Below are positions 38,910 through 52,200 of a DNA stretch of 64,000 nucleotides, piece by piece; the first letter of the stretch is position 1; each line of letters starts with the position of its first letter. Position numbers and translations under genes: made by a program. The notes beneath the pieces are model-generated. The model was not told the origin of the DNA and made no database searches. It saw only the letters and a list, made by a program, of their open reading frames with translations. Source of the stretch: Hippophae tibetana. Its lineage: Eukaryota; Streptophyta; Magnoliopsida; Rosales; Elaeagnaceae. The DNA lies in contig CM072807.1 in NCBI GenBank assembly GCA_037013495.1, positions 29,926,802 to 29,990,801 of the forward strand. Direction: 5' to 3'.

Positions 38910-41900
38910 GGTTTGACCCTAAAGGATACACGGTCGTATCTTGCTATTCCGGGGACGGAATCCAGCGTTCTTTTTATGAAAATTCTCATAATTCGATTTC
39001 TGAGTGATTGACGGTCTCAATTTGAAATAAAACATCGTTTTAAATAAAAATTTAATTAATGAAGCAGATAAATACCCTCGATAAATTAGATTTATTTCTT
39101 CATTTTTTTCAAGTTTAAATTCCCAGAATCACTAAAAAAGATATATTGAGACAATTTGAAATTTCCATATGCATCAAAAAAAGGAAATCGAAAAACCTAA
39201 AATTTCAATTGCCTTGAACGAGAGCAAAAGAGAGATTTTTCCTAAAATGGCTCTCATAGTGAATGTTAGAATACAATTCAATCCAAAAACGTTCAAAAAC
39301 CCATATGAACGTATAATTTAAATGCAGCGGAAACAAAATGGATGGGAAACATACCTCCTGCCATTGATCAAATTTTTTTATTTTTCAAAAAATTCACTTT
39401 CAACATCGAGGCGGGTCAACCCGACCCGGTTTGACCCTAAAGGATACACGGTCGTATCTTCCTATTCCGGGGACGGAATCCAGCGTTCTTTTTATCAAAA
39501 TTCTCATAATTCGATTTCTAAGTGATTGACGGTCTCAATTTGAAATAAAACATCGTTTTAAATAAAAATTTAATTAATGAAGCAGATAAATAACCACGAT
39601 AAATTAGATTTATTTCTTCATTTTTTTCAAGTTTAAATTCCCAGAATCACTAAAAAAGATATATTGAGACAATTTGAAATTTCCATATGCATCAAAAAAA
39701 GGAAATCGAAAAACCTAAAATTTCAATTGCCGTGAAAGAGAGCAAAACAGAGATTTTTCCTAAAATGGCTCTCATAGTGAATGTTAGAATACAATTCAAT
39801 CCAAAAACGTTCAAAAAACCATATGAACGTATAATTTAAATGCAGCGGAAACAAAATGGATGGGAAACATACCTCCTGCCATTGATCAAAATTTTTTATT
39901 TTTCAAAAAATTCACTTTCAACATCGAGGCGGGTCAACCCGACCCGGTTTGACCCTAAAGGATACACGGTCGTATCTTGCTATTCCGGGGACGGAATCCA
40001 GCGTTCTTTTTATCAAAATTCTCATAATTCGATTTCTGAGTGATTGACGGTCTCAATTTGAAATAAAACATCGTTTTAAATAAAAATTTAATTAATGAAC
40101 AAGATAAATAACCACGATAAATTAGATTTATTTCTTCATTTTTTTCAAGTTTAAATTCCCAGAATCACTAAAAAAGATATAGTGAGACAATTTGAAATTT
40201 CCATATGCATCAAAAAAAGGAAATCGAAAAACCTAAAATTTCAATTGCCGTGAAAGAGAGCAAAACAGAGATTTTTCCTAAAATGGCTCTCATAGTGAAT
40301 GTTAGAATACAATTCAATCCAAAAACGTTCAAAAAACCATATGAACGTATAATTTAAATGCAGCGGAAACAAAATGGATGGGAAACATACCTCCTCCCAT
40401 TGATCAAAATTATTTTATTTTTCAAAAAATTCACTTTCAACATCGAGGCGGGTCAACCCGACCCTGTTTGACCCTAAAGGATACACGGTCGTATCTTGCT
40501 ATTCCGGGGACGGAATCCAGCGTTCTTTTTATGAAAATTCTCATAATTCGATTTCTGAGTGATTGACGGTCTCAATTTGAAATAAAACATCGTTTTAAAT
40601 AAAAAATTAATTAATGAAGCAGATAAATAACCACGATAAATTAGATTTATTTCTTCATTTTTTTCAAGTTTAAATTCCCAGAATCACTAAAAAAGATATA
40701 GTGAGACAGTTTGAAATTTCCATATGCATCAAAAAAAGGAAATCGAAAAACCTAAAATTTCAATTGCCGTGAAAGAGAGCAAAACAGAGATTTTTCCTAA
40801 AATGGCTCTCATAGTGAATGTTAGAATACAATTCAATCCAAAAACGTTCAAAAAACCATATGAACGTATAATTTAAATGCAGCGGAAACAAAATGGATGG
40901 GAAACATACCTCCTGCCATTGATCAAAATTATTTTATTTTTCAAAAAATTCACTTTCAACATCGAGGCGGGTCAACCCGACCCGGTTTGACCCTAAAGGA
41001 TACACGGTCGTATCTTGCTATTCCGGGGACGGAATCCAGCGTTCTTTTTATCAAAATTCTCATAATTCGATTTCTGAGTGACTGACGGTCTCAATTTGAA
41101 ATAAAACATCGTTTTAAATAAAAATTTAATTAATAAAGCAGATAAATACCCACGATAAATTAGATTTATTTCTTCATTTTTTTCAAGTTTAAATTCCCAG
41201 AATCACTAAAAAAGATATAGTGAGACAATTTCAAATTTCCATATGCATCAAAAAAAGGAAATCGAAAAACCTAAAATTTCAATTGCCGTGAAAGAGAGCA
41301 AAACAGAGATTTTTCCTAAAATGGCTCTCATAGTGAATGTTAGAATACAATTCAATCCAAAAACGTTCAAAAAACCATATGAACGTATAATTTAAATGCA
41401 GCGGAAACAAAATGGATGGGAAACATACCTCCTGCCATTGATCAAAATTTTTTATTTTTCAAAAAATTCACTTTCAACATCGAGGCGGGTCAACCCGACC
41501 CGGTTTGACCCTAAAGGATACACGGTCGTATCTTGCTATTCCGGGGACGGAATCCAGCGTTCTTTTTATCAAAATTCTCATAATTCGATTTCTGAGTGAT
41601 TGACGGCCTCAATTTGAAATAAAACATCGTTTTAAATAAAAATTTCATTAATGAAGCAGATAAATAACCACGATAAATTAGATTTATTTCTTCATTTTTT
41701 TCAAGTTTAAATTCCCAGAATCACTAAAAAAGATATATTGAGACAATTTGAAATTTCCATATGCATCAAAAAATGGAAATCGAAAAACCTAAAATTTCAA
41801 TTGCCGTGAAAGAGAGCAAAACAGAGATTTTTCCTAAAATGGCTCTCATAGTGAATGTTAGAATACAATTCAATCCAAAAACGTTCAAAAAACCATATGA

Positions 41901-44093
41901 ACGTATAATTTAAATGCAGCGGAAACAAAATGGATGGGAAACATACCTCCTGCCATTGATCAAAATTTTTTATTTTTCAAAAAATTCACTTTCAACATCG
42001 AGGCGGGTCAACCCGACCCGGTTTGACCCTAAAGGATACACGGTCGTATCTTGCTATTCCGGGGACGGAATCCAGCGTTCTTTTTATCAAAATTCTCATA
42101 ATTCGATTTCTGAGTGATTGACGGTCTCAATTTGAAATAAAACATCGTTTTAAATAAAAATTTAATTAATGAACCAGATAAATAACCACGATAAATTAGA
42201 TTTATTTCTTCATTTTTTTCAAGTTTAAATTCCCAGAATCACTAAAAAAGATATAGTGAGACAATTTGAAATTTCCATATGCATCAAAAAAAGGAAATCG
42301 AAAAACCTAAAATTTCAATTGCCGTGAAAGAGAGCAAAACAGAGATTTTTCCTAAAATGGCTCTCATAGTGAATGTTAGAATACAATTCAATCCAAAAAC
42401 GTTCAAAAAACCATATGAACGTATAATTTAAATGCAGCGGAAACAAAATGGATGGGAAACATACCTCCTCCCATTGATCAAAATTATTTTATTTTTCAAA
42501 AAATTCACTTTCAACATCGAGGCGGGTCAACCCGACCCTGTTTGACCCTAAAGGATACACGGTCGTATCTTGCTATTCCGGGGACGGAATCCAGCGTTCT
42601 TTTTATCAAAATTCTCATAATTCGATTCCTGAGTGACTGACGGTCTCAATTTGAAATAAAACATCGTTTTAAATAAAAATTTAATTAATAAAGCAGATAA
42701 ATACCCACGATAAATTAGATTTATTTCTTCATTTTTTTCAAGTTTAAATTCCCAGAATCACTAAAAAAGATATAGTGAGACAATTTCAAATTTCCATATG
42801 CATCAAAAAAAGGAAATCGAAAAACCTAAAATTTCAATTGCCGTGAAAGAGAGCAAAACAGAGATTTTTCCTAAAATGGCTCTCATAGTGAATGTTAGAA
42901 TACAATTCAATCCAAAAACGTTCAAAAAACCATATGAACGTATAATTTAAATGCAGCGGAAACAAAATGGATGGGAAACATACCTCCTGCCATTGATCAA
43001 AATTTTTTATTTTTCAAAAAATTCACTTTCAACATCGAGGCGGGTCAACCCGACCCGGTTTGACCCTAAAGGATACACGGTCGTATCTTGCTATTCCGGG
43101 GACGGAATCCAGCGTTCTTTTTATCAAAATTCTCATAATTCGATTTCTGAGTGATTGACGGCCTCAATTTGAAATAAAACATCGTTTTAAATAAAAATTT
43201 CATTAATGAAGCAGATAAATAACCACGATAAATTAGATTTATTTCTTCATTTTTTTCAAGTTTAAATTCCCAGAATCACTAAAAAAGATATATTGAGACA
43301 ATTTGAAATTTCCATATGCATCAAAAAAAGGAAATCGAAAAACCTAAAATTTCAATTGCCGTGAAAGAGAGCAAAACAGAGATTTTTCCTAAAATGGCTC
43401 TCATAGTGAATGTTAGAATACAATTCAATCCAAAAACGTTCAAAAAACCATATGAACGTATAATTTAAATGCAGCGGAAACAAAATGGATGGGAAACATA
43501 CCTCCTGCCATTGATCAAAATTTTTTATTTTTCAAAAAATTCACTTTCAACATCGAGGCGGGTCAACCCGACCCGGTTTGACCCTAAAGGATACACGGTC
43601 GTATCTTGCTATTCCGGGGACGGAATCCAGCGTTCTTTTTATCAAAATTCTCATAATTCGATTTCTGAGTGATTGACGGCCTCAATTTGAAATAAAACAT
43701 CGTTTTAAATAAAAATTTCATTAATGAAGCAGATAAATAACCACGATAAATTAGATTTATTTCTTCATTTTTTTCAAGTTTAAATTCCCAGAATCACTAA
43801 AAAAGATATAGTGAGACAATTTGAAATTTCCATATGCATCAAAAAAAGGAAATCGAAAAACCTAAAATTTCAATTGCCGTGAAAGAGAGCAAAACAGAGA
43901 TTTTTCCTAAAATGGCTCTCATAGTGAATGTTAGAATACAATTCAATCCAAAAACGTTCAAAAAACCATATGAACGTATAATTTAAATGCAGCGGAAACA
44001 AAATGGATGGGAAACATACCTCCTGCCATTGATCAAAATTATTTTATTTTTCAAAAAATTCACTTTCAACATCGAGGCGGGTCAACCCGACCC
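38910..44093. repeat. Mixed-periodicity domain (M76-M85)
   Basis: Several rhythms overlap. cctcctccc with gaccctg occurs at about 40.39 and 42.47 kb, four monomers apart. gtgactgacgg with aataaagc and caatttcaaat occurs at about 41.08 and 42.64 kb, three monomers apart. The linked ggcctc/aaatttcatt haplotype is at 41605, 43160 and 43678. M76-M77 have many private changes, such as ataccctcg, caaaagagag, cttcctatt and tttctaagtg. No single HOR describes the segment. Confidence 0.7.
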
Positions 44094-46167
44094 GGTTTGA
44101 CCCTAAAGGATACACGGTCGTATCTTGCTATTCCGGGGACGGAATCCAGCGTTCTTTTTATCAAAATTCTCATAATTCGATTTCTGAGTGATTGACGGTC
44201 TCAATTTGAAATAAAACATCGTTTTAAATAAAAATTTAATTAATAAAGCAGATAAATACCCACGATAAATTAGATTTATTTCTTCATTTTTTTCAAGTTT
44301 AAATTCCCAGAATCACTAAAAAAGATATATTGAGACAATTTGAAATTTCCATATGCATCAAAAAAATGAAATCGAAAAACCTAAAATTTCAATTGCCGTG
44401 AAAGAGAGCAAAACAGAGATTTTTCCTAAAATGGCTCTCATAGTGAATGTTAGAATACAATTCAATCCAAAAACGTTCAAAAAACCATATGAACGTATAA
44501 TTTAAATGCAGCGGAAACAAAATGGATGGGAAACATACCTCCTGCCATTGATCAAAATTATTTTATTTTTCAAAAAATTCACTTTCAACATCGAGGCGGG
44601 TCAACCCGACCCGGTTTGACCCTATAGGATACACGGTCGTATCTTGCTATTCCGGGGACGGAATACAGCGTTCTTTTTATCAAAATTCTCATAATTCGAT
44701 TTCTGAGTGATTGACGGTCTCAATTTGAAATAAAACATCGTTTTAAATAAAAATTTAATTAATGAAGCAGATAAATACCCACGATAAATTAGATTTATTT
44801 CTTCATTTTTTTCAAGTTTAAATTCCCAGAATCACTAAAAAAGATATAGTGAGACAATTTCAAATTTCCATATGCATCAAAAAAAGGAAATCGAAAAACC
44901 TAAAATTTCAATTGCCGTGAAAGAGAGCAAAACAGAGATTTTTCCTAAAATGGCTCTCATAGTGAATGTTAGAATACAATTCAATCCAAAAACGTTCAAA
45001 AAACCATATGAACGTATAATTTAAATGCAGCGGAAACAAAATGGATGGGAAACATACCTCCTGCCATTGATCAAAATTTTTTATTTTTCAAAAAATTCAC
45101 TTTCAACATCGAGGTGGGTCAACCCGACCCGGTTTGACCCTAAAGGATACACGGTCGTATCTTGCTATTCCGGGGACGGAATCCAGCGTTCTTTTTATCA
45201 AAATTCTCATAATTCGATTTCTGAGTGATTGACGGCCTCAATTTGAAATAAAACATCGTTTTAAATAAAAATTTCATTAATGAAGCAGATAAATAACCAC
45301 GATAAATTAGATTTATTTCTTCATTTTTTTCAAGTTTAAATTCCCAGAATCACTAAAAAAGATATATTGAGACAATTTGAAATTTCCATATGCATCAAAA
45401 AAAGGAAATCGAAAAACCTAAAATTTCAATTGCCGTGAAAGAGAGCAAAACAGAGATTTTTCCTAAAATGGCTCTCATAGTGAATGTTAGAATACAATTC
45501 AATCCAAAAACGTTCAAAAAACCATATGAACGTATAATTTAAATGCAGCGGAAACAAAATGGATGGGAAACATACCTCCTGCCATTGATCAAAATTTTTT
45601 ATTTTTCAAAAAATTCACTTTCAACATCGAGGCGGGTCAACCCGACCCGGTTTGACCCTAAAGGATACACGGTCGTATCTTGCTATTCCGGGGACGGAAT
45701 CCAGCGTTCTTTTTATCAAAATTCTCATAATTCGATTTCTGAGTGATTGACGGTCTCAATTTGAAATAAAACATCGTTTTAAATAAAAATTTAATTAATG
45801 AACCAGATAAATAACCACGATAAATTAGATTTATTTCTTCATTTTTTTCAAGTTTAAATTCCCAAAATCACTAAAAAAGATATAGTGAGACAATTTGAAA
45901 TTTCCATATGCATCAAAAAAAGGAAATCGAAAAACCTAAAATTTCAATTGCCGTGAAAGAGAGCAAAACAGAGATTTTTCCTAAAATGGCTCTCATAGTG
46001 AATGTTAGAATACAATTCAATCCAAAAACGTTCAAAAAACCATATGAACGTATAATTTAAATGCAGCGGAAACAAAATGGATGGGAAACATACCTCCTGC
46101 CATTGATCAAAATTATTTTATTTTTCAAAAAATTCACTTTCAACATCGAGGCGGGTCAACCCGACCC
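44094..46167. repeat. Tetrameric HOR (second family), copy 1 (M86-M89)
   Basis: Order: aataaagc with aaaaaaatgaaa; ccctatagg with caatttcaaat; ggcctc with aaatttcatt; then aatgaacc with ttcccaaaatc. Length 2074 bp. The same order follows at 46168. Private changes include ggaatacagcg near 44.66 kb and gaggtggg near 45.11 kb. Confidence 0.85.
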
Positions 46168-48241
46168 GGTTTGACCCTAAAGGATACACGGTCGTATCTT
46201 GCTATTCCGGGGACGGAATCCAGCGTTCTTTTTATCAAAATTCTCATAATTCGATTTCTGAGTGATTGACGGTCTCAATTTGAAATAAAACATCGTTTTA
46301 AATAAAAATTTAATTAATAAAGCAGATAAATACCCACGATAAATTAGATTTATTTCTTCATTTTTTTCAAGTTTAAATTCCCAGAATCACTAAAAAAGAT
46401 ATATTGAGACAATTTGAAATTTCCATATGCATCAAAAAAATGAAATCGAAAAACCTAAAATTTCAATTGCCGTGAAAGAGAGCAAAACAGAGATTTTTCC
46501 TAAAATGGCTCTCATAGTGAATGTTAGAATACAATTCAATCCAAAAACGTTCAAAAAACCATATGAACGTATAATTTAAATGCAGCGGAAACAAAATGGA
46601 TGGGAAACATACCTCCTGCCATTGATCAAAATTATTTTATTTTTCAAAAAATTCACTTTCAACATCGAGGCGGGTCAACCCGACCCGGTTTGACCCTATA
46701 GGATACACGGTCGTATCTTGCTATTCCGGGGACGGAATCCAGCGTTCTTTTTATCAAAATTCTCATAATTCGATTTCTGAGTGATTGACGGTCTCAATTT
46801 GAAATAAAACATCGTTTTAAATAAAAATTTAATTAATGAAGCAGATAAATACCCACGATAAATTAGATTTATTTCTTCATTTTTTTCAAGTTTAAATTCC
46901 CAGAATCACTAAAAAAGATATAGTGAGACAATTTCAAATTTCCATATGCATCAAAAAAAGGAAATCGAAAAACCTAAAATTTCAATTGCCGTGAAAGAGA
47001 GCAAAACAGAGATTTTTCCTAAAATGGCTCTCATAGTGAATGTTAGAATACAATTCAATCCAAAAACGTTCAAAAAACCATATGAACGTATAATTTAAAT
47101 GCAGCGGAAACAAAATGGATGGGAAACATACCTCCTGCCATTGATCAAAAATTTTTATTTTTCAAAAAATTCACTTTCAACATCGAGGCGGGTCAACCCG
47201 ACCCGGTTTGACCCTAAAGGATACACGGTCGTATCTTGCTATTCCGGGGACGGAATCCAGCGTTCTTTTTATGAAAATTCTCATAATTCGATTTCTGAGT
47301 GATTGACGGCCTCAATTTGAAATAAAACATCGTTTTAAATAAAAATTTCATTAATGAAGCAGATAAATAACCACGATAAATTAGATTTATTTCTTCATTT
47401 TTTTCAAGTTTAAATTCCCAGAATCACTAAAAAAGATATATTGAGACAATTTGAAATTTCCATATGCATCAAAAAAAGGAAATCGAAAAACCTAAAATTT
47501 CAATTGCCGTGAAAGAGAGCAAAACAGAGATTTTTCCTAAAATGGCTCTCATAGTGAATGTTAGAATACAATTCAATCCAAAAACGTTCAAAAAACCATA
47601 TGAACGTATAATTTAAATGCAGCGGAAACAAAATGGATGGGAAACATACCTCCTGCCATTGATCAAAATTTTTTATTTTTCAAAAAATTCACTTTCAACA
47701 TCGAGGCGGGTCAACCCGACCCGGTTTGACCCTAAAGGATACACGGTCGTATCTTGCTATTCCGGGGACGGAATCCAGCGTTCTTTTTATCAAAATTCTC
47801 ATAATTCGATTTCTGAGTGATTGACGGTCTCAATTTGAAATAAAACATCGTTTTAAATAAAAATTTAATTAATGAATCAGATAAATAACCACGATAAATT
47901 AGATTTATTTCTTCATTTTTTTCAAGTTTAAATTCCCAAAATCACTAAAAAAGATATAGTGAGACAATTTGAAATTTCCATATGCTTCAAAAAAAGGAAA
48001 TCGAAAAACCTAAAATTTCAATTGCCGTGAAAGAGAGCAAAACAGAGATTTTTCCTAAAATGGCTCTCATAGTGAATGTTAGAATACAATTCAATCCAAA
48101 AACGTTCAAAAAACCATATGAACGTATAATTTAAATGCAGCGGAAACAAAATGGATGGGAAACATACCTCCTGCCATTGATCAAAATTATTTTATTTTTC
48201 AAAAAATTCACTTTCAACATCGAGGCGGGTCAACCCGACCC
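46168..48241. repeat. Tetrameric HOR (second family), copy 2 (M90-M93)
   Basis: The four types of the preceding unit recur at 2074 bp. Small differences are a changed T-run near 47.15 kb, an atgaaaat change near 47.27 kb, aatgaatc near 47.87 kb and atgcttcaaaa near 47.98 kb. Confidence 0.85.
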
Positions 48242-49278
48242 GGTTTGACCCTAAAGGATACACGGTCGTATCTTGCTATTCCGGGGACGGAATCCAGCGT
48301 TCTTTTTATCAAAATTCTCATAATTCGATTTCTGAGTGATTGACGGTCTCAATTTGAAATAAAACATCGTTTTAAATAAAAATTTAATTAATAAAGCAGA
48401 TAAATACCCACGATAAATTAGATTTATTTCTTCATTTTTTTCAAGTTTAAATTCCCAGAATCACTAAAAAAGATATATTGAGACAATTTGAAATTTCCAT
48501 ATGCATCAAAAAAATGAAATCGAAAAACCTAAAATTTCAATTGCCGTGAAAGAGAGCAAAACAGAGATTTTTCCTAAAATGGCTCTCATAGTGAATGTTA
48601 GAATACAATTCAATCCAAAAACGTTCAAAAAACCATATGAACGTATAATTTAAATGCAGCGGAAACAAAATGGATGGGAAACATACCTCCTGCCATTGAT
48701 CAAAATTATTTTATTTTTCAAAAAATTCACTTTCAACATCGAGGCGGGTCAACCCGACCCGGTTTGACCCTATAGGATACACGGTCGTATCTTGCTATTC
48801 CGGGGACGGAATCCAGCGTTCTTTTTATCAAAATTCTCATAATTCGATTTCTGAGTGATTGACGGTCTCAATTTGAAATAAAACATCGTTTTAAATAAAA
48901 ATTTAATTAATGAAGCAGATAAATACCCACGATAAATTAGATTTATTTCTTCATTTTTTTCAAGTTTAAATTCCCAGAATCACTAAAAAAGATATAGTGA
49001 GACAATTTGAAATTTCCATATGCATCAAAAAAAGGAAATCGAAAAACCTAAAATTTCAATTGCCGTGAAAGAGAGCAAAACAGAGATTTTTCCTAAAATG
49101 GCTCTCATAGTGAATGTTAGAATACAATTCAATCCAAAAACGTTCAAAAAACCATATGAACGTATAATTTAAATGCAGCGGAAACAAAATGGATGGGAAA
49201 CATACCTCCTGCCATTGATCAAAATTTTTTATTTTTCAAAAAATTCACTTTCAACATCGAGGCGGGTCAACCCGACCC
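48242..49278. repeat. Tetrameric HOR (second family), truncated copy 3 (M94-M95)
   Basis: Only the first two types are present: aataaagc with aaaaaaatgaaa, then ccctatagg. The second has reverted to caatttgaaat. The third expected type (ggcctc) is missing, and the next monomer belongs to another family with gccttgaaag. Confidence 0.75.
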
Positions 49279-52200
49279 GGTTTGACCCTAAAGGATACAC
49301 GGTCGTATCTTGCTATTCCGGGGACGGAATCCAGCGTTCTTTTTATCAAAATTCTCATAATTCGATTTCTGAGTGATTGACGGTCTCAATTTGAAATAAA
49401 ACATCGTTTTAAATAAAAATTTAATTAATGAAGCAGATAAATACCCACGATAAATTAGATTTATTTCTTCATTTTTTTCAAGTTTAAATTCCCAGAATCA
49501 CTAAAAAAGATATATTGAGACAATTTGAAATTTCCATATGCATCAAAAAAAGGAAATCGAAAAACCTAAAATTTCAATTGCCTTGAAAGAGAGCAAAACA
49601 GAGATTTTTCCTAAAATGGCTCTCATAGTGAATGTTAGAATACAATTCAATCCAAAAACGTTCAAAAACCCATATCAACGTATAATTTAAATGCAGCGGA
49701 AACAAAATGGATGGGAAACATACCTCCTGCCATTGATCAAATTTTTTTATTTTTCAAAAAATTCACTTTCAACATCGAGGCGGGTAAACCCGACCCGGTT
49801 TGACCCTAAAGGATACACGGTCGTATCTTGCTATTCCGGGGACGGAATCCAGCGTTCTTTTTATCAAAATTCTCATAATTCGATTTCTGAGTGATTGACG
49901 GTCTCAATTTGAAATAAAACATCGTTTTAAATAAAAATTTAATTAATGAAGTAGATAAATAACCACGATAAATTAGATTTATTTCTTCATTTTTTTCAAG
50001 TTTAAATTACCAGAATCACTAAAAAAGATATAGTGAGACAATTTGAAATTTCCATATGCATCAAAAAAAGGAAATCGAAAAACCTAAAATTTCAATTGCC
50101 GTGAAAGAGAGCGAAACAGAGATTTTTCCTAAAATGGCTCTCATAGTGAATGTTAGAATACAATTCAATCCAAAAACGTTCAAAAAACCATATGAACGTA
50201 TAATTTAAATGAAGCGGAAACAAAATGGATGGGAAACATACCTCCTGCCATTGATCAAAATTTTTTATTTTTCAAAAAATTCACTTTCAACATCGAGGCG
50301 GGTCAACCCGACCCGGTTTGACCCTAAAGGATACACGGTCGTATCTTGCTATTCCGGGGACGGAATCCAGCGTTCATTTTATCAAAATTCTCATAATTCG
50401 ATTTCTGAGTGATTGACGGTCTCAATTTGAAATAAAACATCGTTTTAAATAAAAATTTAATTAATGAACCAGATAAATAACCACGATAAATTAGATTTAT
50501 TTCTTCATTTTTTTCAAGTTTAAATTACCAGAATCACTAAAAAAGATATATTGAGACAATTTGAAATTTCCATATGCATCAAAAAAAGGAAATCGAAAAA
50601 CCTAAAATTTCAATTGCCGTGAAAGGGAGCAAAACAGAGATTTTTCCTAAAATGGCTCTCATAGTGAATGTTAGAATACAATTCAATCCAAAAACGTTCA
50701 AAAAACCATATGAACGTATAGTTTAAATGCAGCGGAAACAAAATGGATGGGAAACATACCTCCTGCCATTGATCAAAATTTTTTATTTTTCAAAAAATTC
50801 ACTTTCAACATCGAGGCGGGTCAACCCGACCCGGTTTGACCCTAAAGGATACACGGTCGTATCTTGCTATTCCGGGGACGGAATCCAGCGTTCTTTTTAT
50901 CAAAATTCTCATAATTCGATTTCTGAGTGATTGACGGTCTCAATTTGAAATAAACATCGTTTTAAATAAAAATTTAATTAATGAAGCAGATAAATACCCA
51001 CGATAAATTAGATTTATTTCTTCATTTTTTTCAAGTTTAAATTCCCAGAATCACTAAAAAAGATATATTGAGACAATTTGAAATTTCCATATGCATCAAA
51101 AAAAGGAAATCGAAAAACCTAAAATTTCAATTGCCGTGAAAGAGAGCAAAACAGAGATTTTTCCTAAAATGGCTCTCATAGTGAATGTTAGAATACAATT
51201 CAATCCAAAAACGTTCAAAAAACCATATGAACGTATAATTTAAATGAAGCGGAAACAAAATGGATGGGAAACATACCTCCTGCCATTGATCAAAATTTTT
51301 TATTTTTCAAAAAATTCACTTTCAACATCGAGGCGGGTCAACCCGACCCGGTTTGACCCTAAAGGATACACGGTCGTATCTTGCAATTCCGGGGACGGAA
51401 TCCAGCGTTCTTTTTATCAAAATTCTCATAATTCGATTTCTGAGTGATTGACGGTCTCAATTTGAAATAAAACATCGTTTTAAATAAAAATTTAATTAAT
51501 GAACCAGATAAATAACCACGATAAATTAGATTTATTTCTTCATTTTTTTCAAGTTTAAATTACCAGAATCACTAAAAAAGATATATTGAGACAATTTGAA
51601 ATTTCCATATGCATCAAAAAAAGGAAATCGAAAAACCTAAAATTTCAATTGCCGTGAACGAGAGCAAAACAGAGATTTTTCCTAAAATGGCTCTCATAGT
51701 GAATGTTAGAATACAATTCAATCCAAAAACGTTCAAAAAACCATATGAACGTATAGTTTAAATGCAGCGGAAACAAAATGGATGGGAAACATACCTCCTG
51801 CCATTGATCAAAATTATTTTATTTTTCAAAAAATTCACTTTCAACATCGAGGCGGGTCAACCCGACCCGGTTTGACCCTAAAGGATACACGGTCGTATCT
51901 TGCTATTCCGGGGACGTAATCCAGCGTTCTTTTTATCTAAATTCTCATAATTCGATTTCTGAGTGATTGACGGCCTCAATTTGAAATAAAACATCGTTTT
52001 AAATAAAAATTTCATTAATGAAGCAGATAAATACCCACTATAAATTAGATTTATTTCTTCATTTTTTTCAAGTTTAAATTCCCAGAATCACTAAAAAAGA
52101 TATATTGAGACAATTTGAAATTTCCATATGCATCAAAAAAAGGAAATCGAAAAACCTAAAATTTCAATTGCCGTGAAAGAGAGCAAAACAGAGATTTTTC